From assembly GCA_029721515.1 (NCBI GenBank), contig CM056555.1, forward strand, positions 2,681,001 through 2,745,000: a DNA stretch of 64,000 nt. The letters are read 5' to 3'. The notes under the pieces are model-generated. The model saw only the letters and a list, made by a program, of their open reading frames with translations. It made no database searches and was not told where the DNA came from. Both the position numbers and the translations under genes were made by a program. This document shows, piece by piece, positions 37,076 through 47,892 of this stretch. This stretch comes from Synanceia verrucosa (Eukaryota > Chordata > Actinopteri > Perciformes > Synanceiidae). Position 1 is the stretch's first letter; every line of letters begins with the position of its first letter.

Positions 37076-39596
37076 GTCCCGTCATGCCTTAGTGACGGTC
37101 TATTGGTCTATATATGGCAGCTCCACAGGCAGCGCTGCCTGTGTGAGCGAAGTCAGATTGATTAGGACCGGGCATTGATTGGACAGACATCTGTTTCCTT
37201 CCTCCCTCTCAGCTCTCCTCTGCCTGACGACTGAACATGAGCCGCTTCCTGTTCAGGGACCATTATTTAGCGACTCAGCAAATATTCTGACTTTGAATGG
37301 GTGTTTATTCAGACCTTCACCAGAAAGAACGTCAAAGCACGTCATCCATCACTTTAAAATGTGAAGCCAGGAGGTGGATCACAGAAACTTCTTATCTGAA
37401 GTTTTAGGTGATGATACTGTCATATCACAGGAGCACATCCTAAATAACTTCACGAGTCCTATCTTACTTCCTGTCTTTTCTCATGTTAGGAACTACTAAA
37501 TATCAGTTATCAAATGACTGTTACCTAGCAACCGATGCTACTTTAGTCATCTCACTGGATTTCTTATTGAAGCATGTCTTAACTTTAGGACAGGTGAGAT
37601 AAAGGTGTTGGCAGCATCTGTAGGGCAAGCAACACTAACACTGGATATTTGTTGTGTAAAAGTGATAAAGCAAATAATCCCTGGTAGAAAAGTGAAGGTT
37701 AGGACTGTTTCAAGGATAATGCAGTGCTCCTGTGTTATAATATGATAGGAACATTGACTTAGAAACTGTATATAGCTATGTCTCTATATTCAGAAGTTTC
37801 TGTATTTTGGCCCCAGGACTCATTTACTTTAGTTACGAGGTTCACAGATCCGTTTGCTCAACTAAGAAATCTCCAGTCAATTAGTTTTTGGGGTAATGAA
37901 CCGTGTTACTGAATTAATGAACTATATTAGTCTTTGCATCTATTACATCATATCAATAAATAGCAGACCTCTATCTGTGTCATGCAACCAAAGCTACACC
38001 CTCTAAAATGATCATAAAGTTGAATCAACACCTCTGAGACATGGAAATGTATTCTAAAAGGCCTGAAGGGTTCTCAGCTCCAGCCAGGTTGTTGTCTGTA
38101 GGTACACTTTGCTATTTGGGCCTCAACATCAAGGCTGTAATCCTCATGTGACTAATTATAGGTGCTCCCACAGAGAACTGGAAATCACCCCTCCTCTCAT
38201 TTTAGTTATACACTGTGACACCTTTTCAAATACCTGGGATACCACATCACCACAGATATAGTATTTGTTACCAGTTCTCCATACCTAATTTAATACCATA
38301 AAATATTAATATCTATTTTTTCTTTTATAAAGAAGTATTTTATGGTGCTAATTTATTCCCTCACTCTGGGAAAGATGAACTGGTGCAGGCGGAGTTATGT
38401 CTTTGTTTACGAAACGTGCTCCCAGCTCTTCCTGCCTTACAGACGTACAACAAAACACGTCGCTACTGTTTACATCAGTAGCAGATAGCATGAATTCTCT
38501 CTGGCTGGTGAGATTCACAGTGGTTCTGATTTAAATTCTGATTTGGAGATTGGAAAGTCCAACATTCATGTACACCTTGAATGCACCATGAACCCAAACA
38601 CGCACTTAATTATTTTTACTACTGTCTGGTATTGTGGCGTTCAGTCAGCCAAAGTGGCAAAACTCACCAAAGATTTTTGGAAGTCTCCCCATCCGTAATT
38701 GAGTTGTATGTAGCTTTCAGCTTTCAAACATGTAAAATAACCTTCTACATTTTCCCACATGGCCTCTCACAGTAATGACTGTTAGTACAGGTCAAAAAAA
38801 GTGGGTCATCAGCCTCCCTGTCCCAGATCTTAACCGATTTAGGGTCTAACTGGAGGGCAGAAATGTCTTTGTTCCAATTGTAAAAAAGTTTCATGTGGAG
38901 TCCCTCAGGAATCGATCCCTGATCCCCTTTTTATCCAGCTGACATAACAGAGACTTCTGTCCTCACATTATTTTTGTGTCAGTCTGTTCCTCATACATTC
39001 AAACAGACAAGTTTCAATTAAAGCCTGTTTTAGCATCAAAATGGGATTTTCCCAAGCACTTCTACAAGCACGTTGAAAATGAAAATAAAAATAAAAAAAT
39101 CATCTTAGTGTAGTGTCATTAAGCAGTTATTACACAGCACGTTGACAGTTTCATGGAAAAAAGCCATTGTATGATATAACAATAAAGAAACTCATAACGT
39201 AGAGATTTAATTAAAAAAAAATGAATACTATATTTCAATCATTGAGAGAAGTTTCACTATTTTTGTCACTGGAGGTAATAGCCAATTTTATTGCAATGTG
39301 AATTATTTCTGCAGGAATAAGGTCCGTAATTTGTCTTTATTTTCCATAACAGAGCTCTCCAAAGTACAAAATAAATCTGCACATAGTCTGGTTTCAACTC
39401 CACTTGGGATAGAAATGAATGTCTTAAAAGTATAAAACACTCTGGTGCTGTATTCCCTTCCAGGGATCATTTATGAAAACTTCCTGATATATATATTTAG
39501 TGATTTCCCCAGAGAATGGAACACATGTTCTCACTTGTCAGAGAGACACTCCTGGAGATGGAGAAACACTGTGAATGTGTGAATGACTGTCTTTAC
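34172..39596 (-). other. lcor intron
   Basis: A 5.4-kb intron. It holds a (TG)n microsatellite near 37033-37072 and a G-run near 36739-36748, and otherwise no feature I can support. Confidence 0.8.
37033..37072 (+). repeat. (TG)n microsatellite
   Basis: About 20 uninterrupted TG dinucleotides. Confidence 0.95.
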
Positions 39597-39708
39597 CTTT
39601 TCTGTGGAACACAGCATTGAGGAAGTCTTGAGCCTGTCTCTCCAGCCGGCTGATCCTAGACTGCTCCGACAGCACCTGGCTGCCTCCACCCTTCTCGACG
39701 CCGTGCTC
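39597..39708 (-). CDS. lcor: lcor small coding exon (N-terminal extension)
   Basis: A 112-bp exon with acceptor GTGTTCATGTCCAG and donor AGAAAAG|GTAAAG on the minus strand. It reads EHGVEKGGGSQVLSEQ then SRISRLERQAQDFLNAVFHRK. The final G combines with the 34-kb exon to give RK-DLPSF. The pattern (acidic linker, then Q-A-x-D/N-F/Y-L-N-A-hydrophobic-F-x-K) corresponds to the equivalent segment in the LCOR/LCORL family. It begins in phase 0, matching the 60.8-kb exon. Confidence 0.9.
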
Positions 39709-39935
39709 CTGGACATGAACACACCGAGACAGACGAGTGAGTCAAACAACAATCACTTCACATCACTCACACGTTTTTATTCACATCCAGTCGTTTCTGT
39801 GCGCTAAAGATGATTGAAGGTGCATGAAGACCTCTCCATCCTTTTGGTATGAAATTAGTAGGGTCAGTGTGAGGGCTGTAGGTGCATGGAGTTTGATTTA
39901 TTCCTCCAGTTGTTAAAAGGTGTGGTGGTCATCCA

Positions 39936-40420
39936 CTCTTCCATCCATCCATCTATCTATTGGTTTCTATTGATCTGTCTAATCACCATCTGTTTCTATC
40001 TGTTTTGGTATATCTATCTATCTCTATCTCTGTCAATCTCTCTCTCTATACATCAGTTTCTATTTTTAATCTATCTCTGTCTCTCTTTCTCTGTATCTAT
40101 CTTTATCAATCTCTCTCTGTCTCTCTATCCATCTGTTTCTATCTCTGTATCTGTTTTTCTCTATCTCTCTCTGTTTCTATATATATCTGTCTCTGTATCT
40201 GTCTCTCTCTATCCATCTATTTGTATTTATAAATCTCTCTGTAGCTTTCTCTGTATCTATCTCTATCAGTCTCTCTCTCTCTCTATATCTCTCTATCCAT
40301 CAGTTTCTATCGCTGTATCTATCTCTGTCTATCTCTGCATCAGTCTCTGTCTCTTTGTCTATATCACTATCTATTATTATTTATCTATTTATTTATCTAT
40401 TTATCTATTTCAAATTCTTT
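39936..40420 (+). repeat. Compound (CTAT/CTCT/CTGT)n microsatellite
   Basis: Nearly 500 bases of interrupted tetranucleotides such as ATCT, CTCT and CTGT. The 185-codon open frame across it (Ser/Leu/Ile/Tyr-rich) is a product of the repeat and not a gene. Confidence 0.9.
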
Positions 40421-41067
40421 GTCATTTCTCACAGATCAAGTAAATGAGGTTACACATTTACCAACAGGATGTCACATGAACAGAACTACTGAGGCAAATG
40501 TTTCTGGTGAGTCCAGATAATCCTGACGCGTCAACGGAAAAGAAATATAAGTGTAAAGACTCGTGACCAGCATGTTGTGCAACTGTATTTACAACTGAAC
40601 AACTATGAATATATACAGAAATACTACCAGACCGGAGGCCTTATACGTTGTATAGATGAAGGAGACACATTAGGACTAAATCTGCTGAGTAAAGTTGAAG
40701 TTTTTTTATTATTTTTTTTAAGCCCTACATTAATAGTTGTTGGGGTGGCTCTCACATTGATTATAATTATTATTGTTGTTGACGAACCAGGAAGCAGACA
40801 TAAATAACGGTGTAGACGTGAATAAATGTTTGGTGGAGTTTGTGTTTTGAATTAGTGCTGCACTCTTAATAAGAGGATATCAAAGGTCTGACGAGACGCT
40901 GCTCTGTTTATGAGAGATTAATATGATCATGAATTCAGCCTCTGAATCTGAAGGGATTAACACCATTGTTACAGTGGGCTGTCATTGTCTCCAGTGCACT
41001 AAACAGGGAATTTCAGCATGTATGGAAAGAGACAAAGCAACGAAGTGAGATGGTTGGAGTGAGAGAG

Positions 41068-41091
41068 CTCTCTCTCTCTCTCTCTCTCTCC
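41068..41091 (+). repeat. (CT)n microsatellite
   Basis: About 12 CT dinucleotides. Confidence 0.9.
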
Positions 41092-41927
41092 TGCCTTCAG
41101 ATCAATGAATCAATGATTCCCGCCCACTGGAGCTCCTCTGGCATTTCACCAACAGGCAGAGGCTAATAACAGAGGAGCTTTCAAGCCCTAACAGATGAAT
41201 AAAAGATTGTATTGAGTGAGAAGAGGAATACAATTAAAGCTGCTGCAAATTTTGTCTTATTATTTGCCTGACTATGAGTGGCTAACATCATTATTGACCA
41301 GTCGGACTGCAGAGATCGCCTGGAATCCCTGCTAGGCTTTTTTAAATTGATCTGCCTACGTTGATTGATTTTGATTGTTTTGTTTTTTCAAGTCTTATCT
41401 GTAATCACTGCATTACACGCAGGATCTTTGTTGTGCTGGTTGTGTACATTTTATTTACGTCGTGCTGCAGCAACAAGACTGCATTGTTGTGCTTTATTAG
41501 CATGAGCAGAGACAGAAAAAGACAGATGGGACTTGATGGAGGGGGTTGGTGGCAAAGCAAGGACGTTTTTAGGAGACAGATGGCCGACTTTGGAGGTCGA
41601 GTCGGGGTCAAGTTGAAAAACAAGCAACAGTCGAGGGAAGGACGCCCCTCCTCACTTCCTTCCCTCCCTCCCTCATTCACTTGTTCACTCACATCCCGAT
41701 GGAATAAAGGAGATGGAAAACATGGAGGATGAGTCCTCCTGAAGTACTGAGTAATGGAAAGTTTGAACATGAGCAAACAGTCTGATATGATCAAAAGCTC
41801 TGGGACGATCAAGCAAGTGGACCTTGACTGGGGTTTGTTTTGCCGACAGACGATGACAAGAAATTCCAGAATAAAAGCAGCAGCTTTAAGCAAATTTACA
41901 TAATTTCCCAGGTTGTGATAAATTAAG

Positions 41928-41975
41928 TTAAGTTTATTTGTATAGCCCAATGTCACAAATTATGAATTTGCCCCC
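41928..41975 (+). mobile_element. Fragment of a common fish interspersed repeat
   Basis: AAGTTTATTTGTATAGCCCA followed by ATGTCACAAATTATGAATTT resembles a retroposon-type sequence found very widely in teleost genomes. Only about 45 bases remain. Confidence 0.5.
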
Positions 41976-42779
41976 ATATAATAATTCTATTATATTCTAT
42001 TCTAAATTTATGCAAAAGAAAAAAACAACTACCTTCCAGCATGTCCAGAAATTTTTTTTTTTTTTTTACCTTGCACCCTGTAGCATTAATAACACCCACT
42101 ATGTGATGTGATCCCACACCTACGTCTGCAATCAGACAGTGGACGTTTGATACATCCCATGATGCTTCAGCTATAACAGGAGTCCATGTATCTAAAGATG
42201 GTCCAGTGCACCATTACTATTCTGCTCTGATCACTTTTTTGAGCTGATGAGAAACTGTGAGAGGAGGCGTCTCTGCTGCTGTGGGACTCTCACTAATTTA
42301 CACCCCTGTCCTCCTCCATCTCCTCCTCCACACACCTCCAAATCATTATGCCGCATTCCTTTCATAAGCTAAATTGGGGTCAAGACTGTGATTGTTGAAC
42401 AACACAAATAACAAGTGTGCATGTGGAGGGGGAGACAAAGATGCAAAGCTCAAACATGGCGGCACACAAAAACATCCAGTGAGTGGTCAAAGAGAAGAAA
42501 GTACCAGCAGTGCTGGACTGTATAGGAAGCATCATCTTTATTCTGCAGAATATTAACATGAACTGGAAATATACTGGGTCACATTTTATTTTGCTGACCT
42601 TTGGAAAATTCTTATCAAAAAATCTACCACGCATAAAATGAAGATTATTTTCACTTATTACTTTATAATTTTGTCATGTTTTGTTTGCTTCATATTTTAT
42701 TCAAAGCTTTTATAATGCTCCTAATTAATTTATTGTTAGCCTTGGATAAAAGTGCTGCACACTTCATATTTTCAAACCA

Positions 42780-43180
42780 GTAGTTAATAATAATAATAAT
42801 GATAATATTGATGTGGTTTCGCAAAATGGACTGAAATTGCTATAATTACCATAAGAATATATCAAGAATGGCAATAAAAAACTCATTGTATAGTATGTAA
42901 TGAAAAATGTCATCATATTGTACAGTATATCAAAAAAGTTTGATGAACTGAAAATGTCAGTGGTATGTTGTAGATTAAAAAAAAAAGCCATGGAAAGTCA
43001 CAACATAATGTAAAAAATAATAATAAATAATTTAGCACAGTATATCATTAATATAGTATGTCATAAAAAATGCCATAAAAAGTCACGGTATCTTATGTTG
43101 TACAAAATGACTCAGTGTAACCCGTCATACAAAATGACATTTTTAGAAAGTCGTAGCATGAAATGTGAATGTCATAACAA
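42780..43180 (-). repeat. Diverged satellite relics in inverted orientation
   Basis: Phrases such as TGTATAGTATGTAATGAAAA, GTCATCATATTGTACAGTAT and AATATAGTATGTCATAAAAA read as diverged reverse complements of the 51-59 kb satellite (CATACTATACTATGAC, TTTCATGAAA). They flank coiled-coil gene copy 1 on its 3' side. The degree of decay makes the edges approximate. Confidence 0.5.
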
Positions 43181-43550
43181 ACTATGTCTTCTGTTCACAG
43201 AGGGGAGGAGGCTGCGGAAGCTATCTGAATGGACCACAGCCATTCATCCCATTCAACATCCACTACGTCATTCCTGTTATGTTGCTAAAACTGAATTAGA
43301 GTGTACACCACGCTGATCTATTTGTATCTCTAATCAATATAAATTGTCAGTCATGACTTTTTTTTTTTAACATTAATTTTTTCAAATTTTTTTGAGAAAG
43401 GTTATACCATGTTGTGATTTTGTACTACATTATGACATTTTATATTTTATATTATATTTTTTTATTATTTTATATAGAAAATGGTTGATGAGTGCAAATC
43501 ACATGCAAACACCGGCAGCAGTGCATATTATATTGTATGTTTTTTTTTTT

Positions 43551-43590
43551 TTTGATGGTTGGTGGGAGAAACCTGAGTTCCCGGAGAAAA
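43551..43590. mobile_element. Repeat fragment abutting the duplicated gene unit
   Basis: GGTGGGAGAAACCTGAGTTC followed by CCGGAGAAAACCCA resembles a motif found in many fish interspersed repeats. Homology between the two gene units starts immediately after it, so it marks the left duplication boundary at copy 1 and is absent from copy 2. Confidence 0.45.
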
Positions 43591-43595
43591 CCCAC

Positions 43596-43635
43596 TCTGT
43601 CCTTAAACCCGGTTCACCCTGTGTTTAAGGACAGA
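43596..43635. other. 13-bp perfect hairpin at the stop codon of copy 1
   Basis: TCTGTCCTTAAAC (43596-43608) and GTTTAAGGACAGA (43623-43635) are perfect inverted repeats with a 14-base loop. On the coding strand the stop TAA (43627-43625) lies within the first arm of the RNA stem. The same structure is present at 48371-48410. It could be an mRNA 3' stem-loop or the remains of an insertion boundary. Confidence 0.8.
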
Positions 43636-45031
43636 CTCCTGCTGTTGGCCTGGACTTGTTCTTCTTCCTCTTCTTGCGCTTCCTGGAGCGGCTTGACTTC
43701 ACGTCTTCACTCCCATTCTTTAATTGGAGGGTCTCTGCACTTTGCAGCTGAGGCTTCAGCTCCTCCTCTGGCTCCTCCAGAGCCTGCTGCTCCTGCTGCT
43801 CCTCCAGAGCCTGCTGCTCCTCCTGCTCCTTCTGCTCCTCCTGCTCCTCCAGAGCCTGCTGCTCATGCTGCTTCTCCAGAGCCTGCTGCTCCTCCAGAGC
43901 CTGCTGCTCATGCTGCTCCTCCAGAGCCTGCTGCTCCTGCTGCTCCTCCAGAGCCTGCTGCTCCTCCTGCTCCTCCAGAGCCTGCTGCTCATGCTGCTTC
44001 TCCAGAGCCTGCTGCTCATGCTGCTCCTCCAGAGCCTGCTGCTCCTGCTGCTCCTTCTGCTCCTCCTGCTCCTCCAGAGCCTGCTGCTCCTCCTGCTCCT
44101 GCTGCTCCTCCAGAGCCTGCTGCTCCTCCTGCTCCTGCTGCTCCTCCAGAGCCTGCTGCTCCTCCTGCTCCTGCTGCTCCTCCTGCAGCTTGGTCACCAG
44201 CTCCTCATCGGTTTTCATGCAGGTCTTCAGGGTTACTTCCTGGATGCTTCCCTGCTCCTCCAGTTTGTGAAGGTCCAGCTGCAGGCTGCTGTTCTTCTCC
44301 AGGAGGAGGTCCAGAAAACTGCACTCCTCCTGGAGGGCCTCCTGCAGAGCCTGGAGCTTGTTGGTCAGGTCCTCCTCATTACAGATGTGATTCCTCAGTT
44401 TTATTTTGAGGCTCTTCACATGCTTTTTTGAGGCTGCCTCCTGCTCCTCAGCCTTCTGGAGCTCCTGCTGCAGGCTGCTGTTCTCATCCTGAAGGAGGGC
44501 ACTCTTCTCCACTCGTTCCTGGAGGGACAACATTTGGGTCGCCTGTCCCTCCAGTTTGGTGGTGAGCTCCTCCACCGTCTGAGCCATCAGTTTCTTTGTG
44601 GCCTCCAGCTCCTCAGTCAGCCTCCTCCGTTCTTCCTCCACCCTCAGCTGCTCTTCATAGCTCAGGGTCTTCTGGTGACTGAGCTCTTCTCTCAGCTGGT
44701 CCAGTTCTCGCTGAAGAACTTCATTTACGTTTCGCTCACCCTGAAGCTCAGCTGCAAATTTCTGCTGGCTGATGAGATGACTAACTTTGAGGTCCTCGAA
44801 ATCCCTTTGAAGCTGTTTCTTCTTCTTTGTCTTGATGGTGCTGTGAGCTTCAGTAGCGATCCTCATGTTGTTCAGGGTGTTGGGGTCACTGGCTCGCTTC
44901 AGCCTCTCCAGTTCATCACGGGTGGCCTTCTCTTTCTTGATGTACATCTCTTTGAGGTTCTTCTGCCGGGTGACCTCCAGGAGTGCTGCCTCCAGCTGCT
45001 TGGTCAGCTCGACGGTGCTGACGTTCGCCAT
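43625..45031 (-). CDS. Coiled-coil protein, copy 1 (intact, unrecognised)
   Basis: A single-exon frame of 468 residues. The start is the ATG at 45031-45029 (GACAAATGG context, MANVSTVELTKQ); the frame is open further upstream here, but copy 2 has a TGA in that upstream part, so the conserved ATG is preferred. Residues 1 to about 295 are continuous heptad-like coiled coil (for example LQRELDQLREELSHQ, LLLEKNSSLQLDLHKLEEQ). Residues of about 300-430 are a Gln/Glu repeat built from QALEEQ, QALEEQHEQ and QALEEQEEQ, with about 13 QALE units. The end is basic (SRSRKRKKRKKNKSRP), possibly a nuclear or nucleic-acid-binding tail. There is no signal peptide or membrane segment. I cannot name the family; the similarity to trichohyalin or golgins is compositional only. 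It lies sense-oriented within an lcor intron. An AATAAA on this strand at 43466-43461 could serve as poly(A) signal. Confidence 0.65.
   Translation of the reverse strand: MANVSTVELTKQLEAALLEVTRQKNLKEMYIKKEKATRDELERLKRASDPNTLNNMRIATEAHSTIKTKKKKQLQRDFEDLKVSHLISQQKFAAELQGERNVNEVLQRELDQLREELSHQKTLSYEEQLRVEEERRRLTEELEATKKLMAQTVEELTTKLEGQATQMLSLQERVEKSALLQDENSSLQQELQKAEEQEAASKKHVKSLKIKLRNHICNEEDLTNKLQALQEALQEECSFLDLLLEKNSSLQLDLHKLEEQGSIQEVTLKTCMKTDEELVTKLQEEQQEQEEQQALEEQQEQEEQQALEEQQEQEEQQALEEQEEQKEQQEQQALEEQHEQQALEKQHEQQALEEQEEQQALEEQQEQQALEEQHEQQALEEQQALEKQHEQQALEEQEEQKEQEEQQALEEQQEQQALEEPEEELKPQLQSAETLQLKNGSEDVKSSRSRKRKKRKKNKSRPTAGVCP
43765..44190 (-). repeat. Coding minisatellite (QALEEQ repeat) of copy 1
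   Basis: Tandem units of CTCCTCCAGAGCCTGCTG with CTCCTG or CATGCTG spacers encode the Gln/Glu-rich repeat of the coiled-coil protein. Variable unit order relative to copy 2 indicates slippage or unequal exchange after duplication. Leu-rich and Ala/Pro-rich frames in other phases are shadows of this repeat. Confidence 0.9.
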
Positions 45032-45359
45032 TTGTCCTTGACAGGATCTCAAAGCGTACAAATGAAAACACTGATGTGAAGTCTGTGGTTTGTCTTGAAT
45101 GTAAAAAAAAGTTGGCTCCTTCTCACAAATATGTGTCTCTCTCAGAAGTTCAACCAGTAATGACTGAAGATAGAGAGGTCTTCTACAATAGAGAGTGACC
45201 TGCTGGTGCTGCAGCAACATTGTGTCATCGCATTCCATTCTATGACAAGATCAAAGCACTAAGAACTTTAACATTCTTTTTTTTGTTTTGTTTTTTTTTA
45301 AATAACTTTTTTCTTTGGTCATATGCAGAAAACAGTTCTGTCTAAAAATAATGACAATT

Positions 45360-45364
<5 letters not shown>

Positions 45365-45391
<27 letters not shown>
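45365..45391 (+). repeat. (AT)n run upstream of coiled-coil copy 1
   Basis: About 13 AT dinucleotides roughly 340 bases upstream of the start codon; a longer version occurs at 50149-50184 in copy 2. Confidence 0.9.
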
Positions 45392-45395
<4 letters not shown>

Positions 45396-45608
45396 CTTCC
45401 CATCTGTAGTTGGCCTCATCAACACTGACTTTATCTCCACACCAACCAGCCCAGTCTGCGCTGGAACTTATGCGTATATTGCTGGGACTAAATTAATGTT
45501 GCTTGATTGCCCATCTGCGAGCATTATTGCAAATTGCGCATTCTGTACTTTTTTAGTTTTCTAGATAGCAGCGACATTGCACTGTGGTATTTTTATTTCC
45601 TGCTTTTA

Positions 45609-45612
45609 TTAT
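45609..45612. other. Left flank TTAT of the 2.55-kb insertion
   Basis: TTAT occurs here and again at 48167-48170. The unoccupied site in the second unit (around 50399-50402) has it once. It is either a 4-bp target duplication or an A^T insertion site with the element starting TTAT. Confidence 0.6.
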
Positions 45613-45665
45613 GTGCCTGCCGTCGAGCAAGGCTGGCGAAGCCTGCCTTGCTCGACGGCAGGCAC
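45613..45665. repeat. Perfect 21-bp-arm hairpin at element end
   Basis: GTGCCTGCCGTCGAGCAAGG plus C (45613-45633) is the exact reverse complement of 45645-45665, with an 11-base centre TGGCGAAGCCT. Perfect arms imply recent insertion or conservation for mobility. Confidence 0.95.
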
Positions 45666-45705
45666 ATATTACTATTCCTTCTGGGGGGGATTCCCCAAGT
45701 GTCTT

Positions 45706-45740
45706 AGCATTCATGGCAGGCAAAGCCTGCCATGAATGCT
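45706..45740. repeat. Second perfect hairpin, 16-bp arms
   Basis: AGCATTCATGGCAGGC (45706-45721), loop AAA, then GCCTGCCATGAATGCT (45725-45740). The inner core GGC-A/G-AAGCC resembles that of the neighbouring hairpin although the outer arms differ. Confidence 0.95.
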
Positions 45741-45893
45741 TGTAGTAGGTCCAAAACACACATATATGATGTAAAATGATAAAAATACCAAAAAATACCC
45801 AAAAAATCCATCCAAAAATCATAAAAACGCTGTGTTTTAAGCCAGCAACGCGCTTATTAGTATCCAGGACGAGGGTTAATTTTTTTTTTCCTG

Positions 45894-46242
45894 TAACTAT
45901 AAGGAGTAGAGCTTAGATTTTTGTATGTGAATGATGCTATGGTGATGGAGGTTCATTCATATCACCTAATTCTGCTGGCCACCCCTGCATTGCTTAGACA
46001 CCCCATGGGGCACCCCTATGGAAAAGTCAAGGTGCGCCCCTGGTCTGTCTCCCACACTGGCTCCCACTGACTGCCATTGATTTCAAGCTGAGTCGGACCC
46101 TGTCGAACTCCTCTGAATAACTCAAGAACCGTAAGGAGTACGGCTTTGGGGTTTGGACTGGAGGTGGCAGGAACTCGCGAGGATCGCAACGGTGTAAATT
46201 TCATGTCTCTAACCCACTCAGAAGCCCGTCAGCGGCAGGTTA
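45894..46242 (+). repeat. Left arm of 350-bp inverted repeat
   Basis: Near-perfect reverse complement of 46721-47071, including GAGCTTAGATTTTTGTATGT, TCATATCACCTAATTCTGCT and AACGGTGTAAATTTCATGTC. The arms are separated by 478 bases of unique sequence. Matching short open frames in the two arms are a consequence of the inversion. Confidence 0.95.
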
Positions 46243-46720
46243 AACACAAGAGGTTTTCCTGCTTTCTCACGCCTTTTCCTCTGAAAATTAACATTGGGCC
46301 CAATGGAGAGAATTTTGGGAGGTGCTGCCCTAATTAAGGGTCTGGAGCCAAAACCATAAATCTCAGAGACATAAGAGACACATCGCTACGACCGGGACGA
46401 AATTTCCAACGTTTTGCTGTAAAAATTATGTCGGTGGAGTGAACGTAGCCCTCACAATCGCGATTTAAAAAAAAAAAACTCAGACGATTCTGAAACTGCT
46501 CTCCACTCCAGGTGTGTAGTTCTCCCACTCTAGTGCACGCAATAGACACCCATGTTAAAGGCTGATTTTTGAAGATTTCATGGTCTGGAAAAAGTTGAAA
46601 TGCTGAAGAAACTATACATTTTTTTAATTGAAGATGAATTATGAATATGTTGCCAGGAAAATTTGCCGCGTTTTGAAAGTTGAATGGAGTTTCTAGGTGA
46701 AAGTATGAGGGAGCTGTGAC

Positions 46721-47071
46721 TTAACCTGCCGCTGACGGGCTTCTGAGTGGGTTAGAGACATGAAATTTACACCGTTGCGATCCTCGCGAGTTCCTGCCGC
46801 CTCCAGTCCAAACCCCAAAGCCGTACTCCTTACGGTTCTTGAGTTATTCAGAGGAGTTCGACAGGGTCCGACTCAGCTTGAAATCAATGGCAGTCAGTGG
46901 GAGCCAGTGTGGGAGACAGACCAGGGGCGCACCTTGACTTTTCCATAGGGGTGCCCCATGGGGTGTCTAAGCAATGCAGGGGTGGCCAGCAGAATTAGGT
47001 GATATGAATGAACCTCCATCACCATAGCATCATTCACATACAAAAATCTAAGCTCTACTGCTTATAGTTTT
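46721..47071 (-). repeat. Right arm of 350-bp inverted repeat
   Basis: Reverse complement of 45894-46242 with only isolated mismatches (for example TGCCG versus TGGCA in the middle). Together the arms can form a very long cruciform or, if transcribed, a double-stranded RNA. Confidence 0.95.
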
Positions 47072-47268
47072 TTTTATACGAGAGGTGATTCGACAGGTCA
47101 GCTCATAATCAGAAGCATAGTGTGACAGAGCAGCTGTGTGTGTGTGGTATTTGAACTAAAGGGACCCTGTCTGTGATATGATGCATTGGTCAATGCTGAT
47201 GATACAGAGAGTAGGTGACATCATTGATCTCTCACACACAAACACACACACAAACACACACATACACG

Positions 47269-47333
<65 letters not shown>

Positions 47334-47563
47334 GATTAACTGCTCTGACTCAGACACGTTTTTCAAAATACAAGCCCCAAACTCCGGAGGAGTAACTGTT
47401 TCCTTACAGGAAGCTGTGGCTATGACTGTCCTTTCAAAATAAAAGACCTGAACTCTGATTTTTTGCATGCGTCTCCATCAACATAGCATCATTTACATAC
47501 AAAAATCTAAGCTCTACTCCTTATATGTTTTTTTAAACGAGAGGTGATTCGACAGGTCGGCTC
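47017..47563 (+). repeat. Direct repeats spaced 456 bp inside the insertion
   Basis: The segment 47017-47103 (CATAGCATCATTCACATACA ... GAGGTGATTCGACAGGTC) recurs at 47473-47563 with a few changes. The following sequence also repeats: AGGAGTAACTGTTTCC with AGGAAGCTGTGG near 47390 recurs near 47800. This suggests an old tandem duplication within the element. Confidence 0.8.
47232..47330 (+). repeat. (CA)n microsatellite
   Basis: About 100 bases of CA dinucleotides, interrupted near the left end by AAAC, TA and CG variants. Confidence 0.95.
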
Positions 47564-47892
47564 GTAAACAGTGGCAGAGTGTGACTTAATGTTGGTGCGT
47601 GTGTGTTTCAGGTGGGGGATCCACATAGACACACATATAGAGATTAAGTGATGATATGGTACAGGCTTCTGATTGACCATTACCAAAGATAGAGAGAGTG
47701 CATGACATCTTGATCTCACACACAGACAGAAAGCACTGGCTCAAGCTGTTTCTTTCAAAATAAAAGTCTGGTTTTCAAAATAAAAGCCCCCAACTCCAGA
47801 GGAGTAACTATTTCCTCACAGGAAGCTGTGGCCGTGACTGTCCTTTCAAAATAAAAGCCCCGAACTCTGGTTTAATCTTCACAGGAAACAAG

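Larger units (their letters stand above)
43590..45612 (-). repeat. Tandem segmental duplication, unit 1 (gene part)
   Basis: This stretch is nearly identical to 48366-50402, apart from differences in the length of the coding minisatellite and poly-T/AT runs and scattered single-base changes. Its satellite continuation has been displaced by an insertion and resumes at 48171. The full original unit is therefore 43590-45612 plus 48171-48365. Confidence 0.92.

Noticed and set aside
39886..40443. 185-codon plus-strand frame
   Set aside because: It is generated by interrupted CTAT/CTCT/CTGT microsatellite sequence.
43756..44019. Minus-strand SSRLWRSS-type repeat frame, also at 48538-48882
   Set aside because: It is the second reading phase of the same coding minisatellite. 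The heptad-bearing frame continues into a conserved N-terminus, and this one does not.
43492..44431. Plus-strand frames of 235-305 codons rich in Leu or Ala/Pro, and similar ones at 48396-49216
   Set aside because: They are antisense and out-of-frame shadows of the coiled-coil gene and its CTCCTCCAGAGCCTGCTG repeat. They contain only repeat-derived residues over the repeat.
46016..46948. Two nearly identical 62-residue frames at 46016-46204 and 46760-46948
   Set aside because: They lie in the arms of an inverted repeat, so their similarity is a result of the inversion. No protein features are visible.
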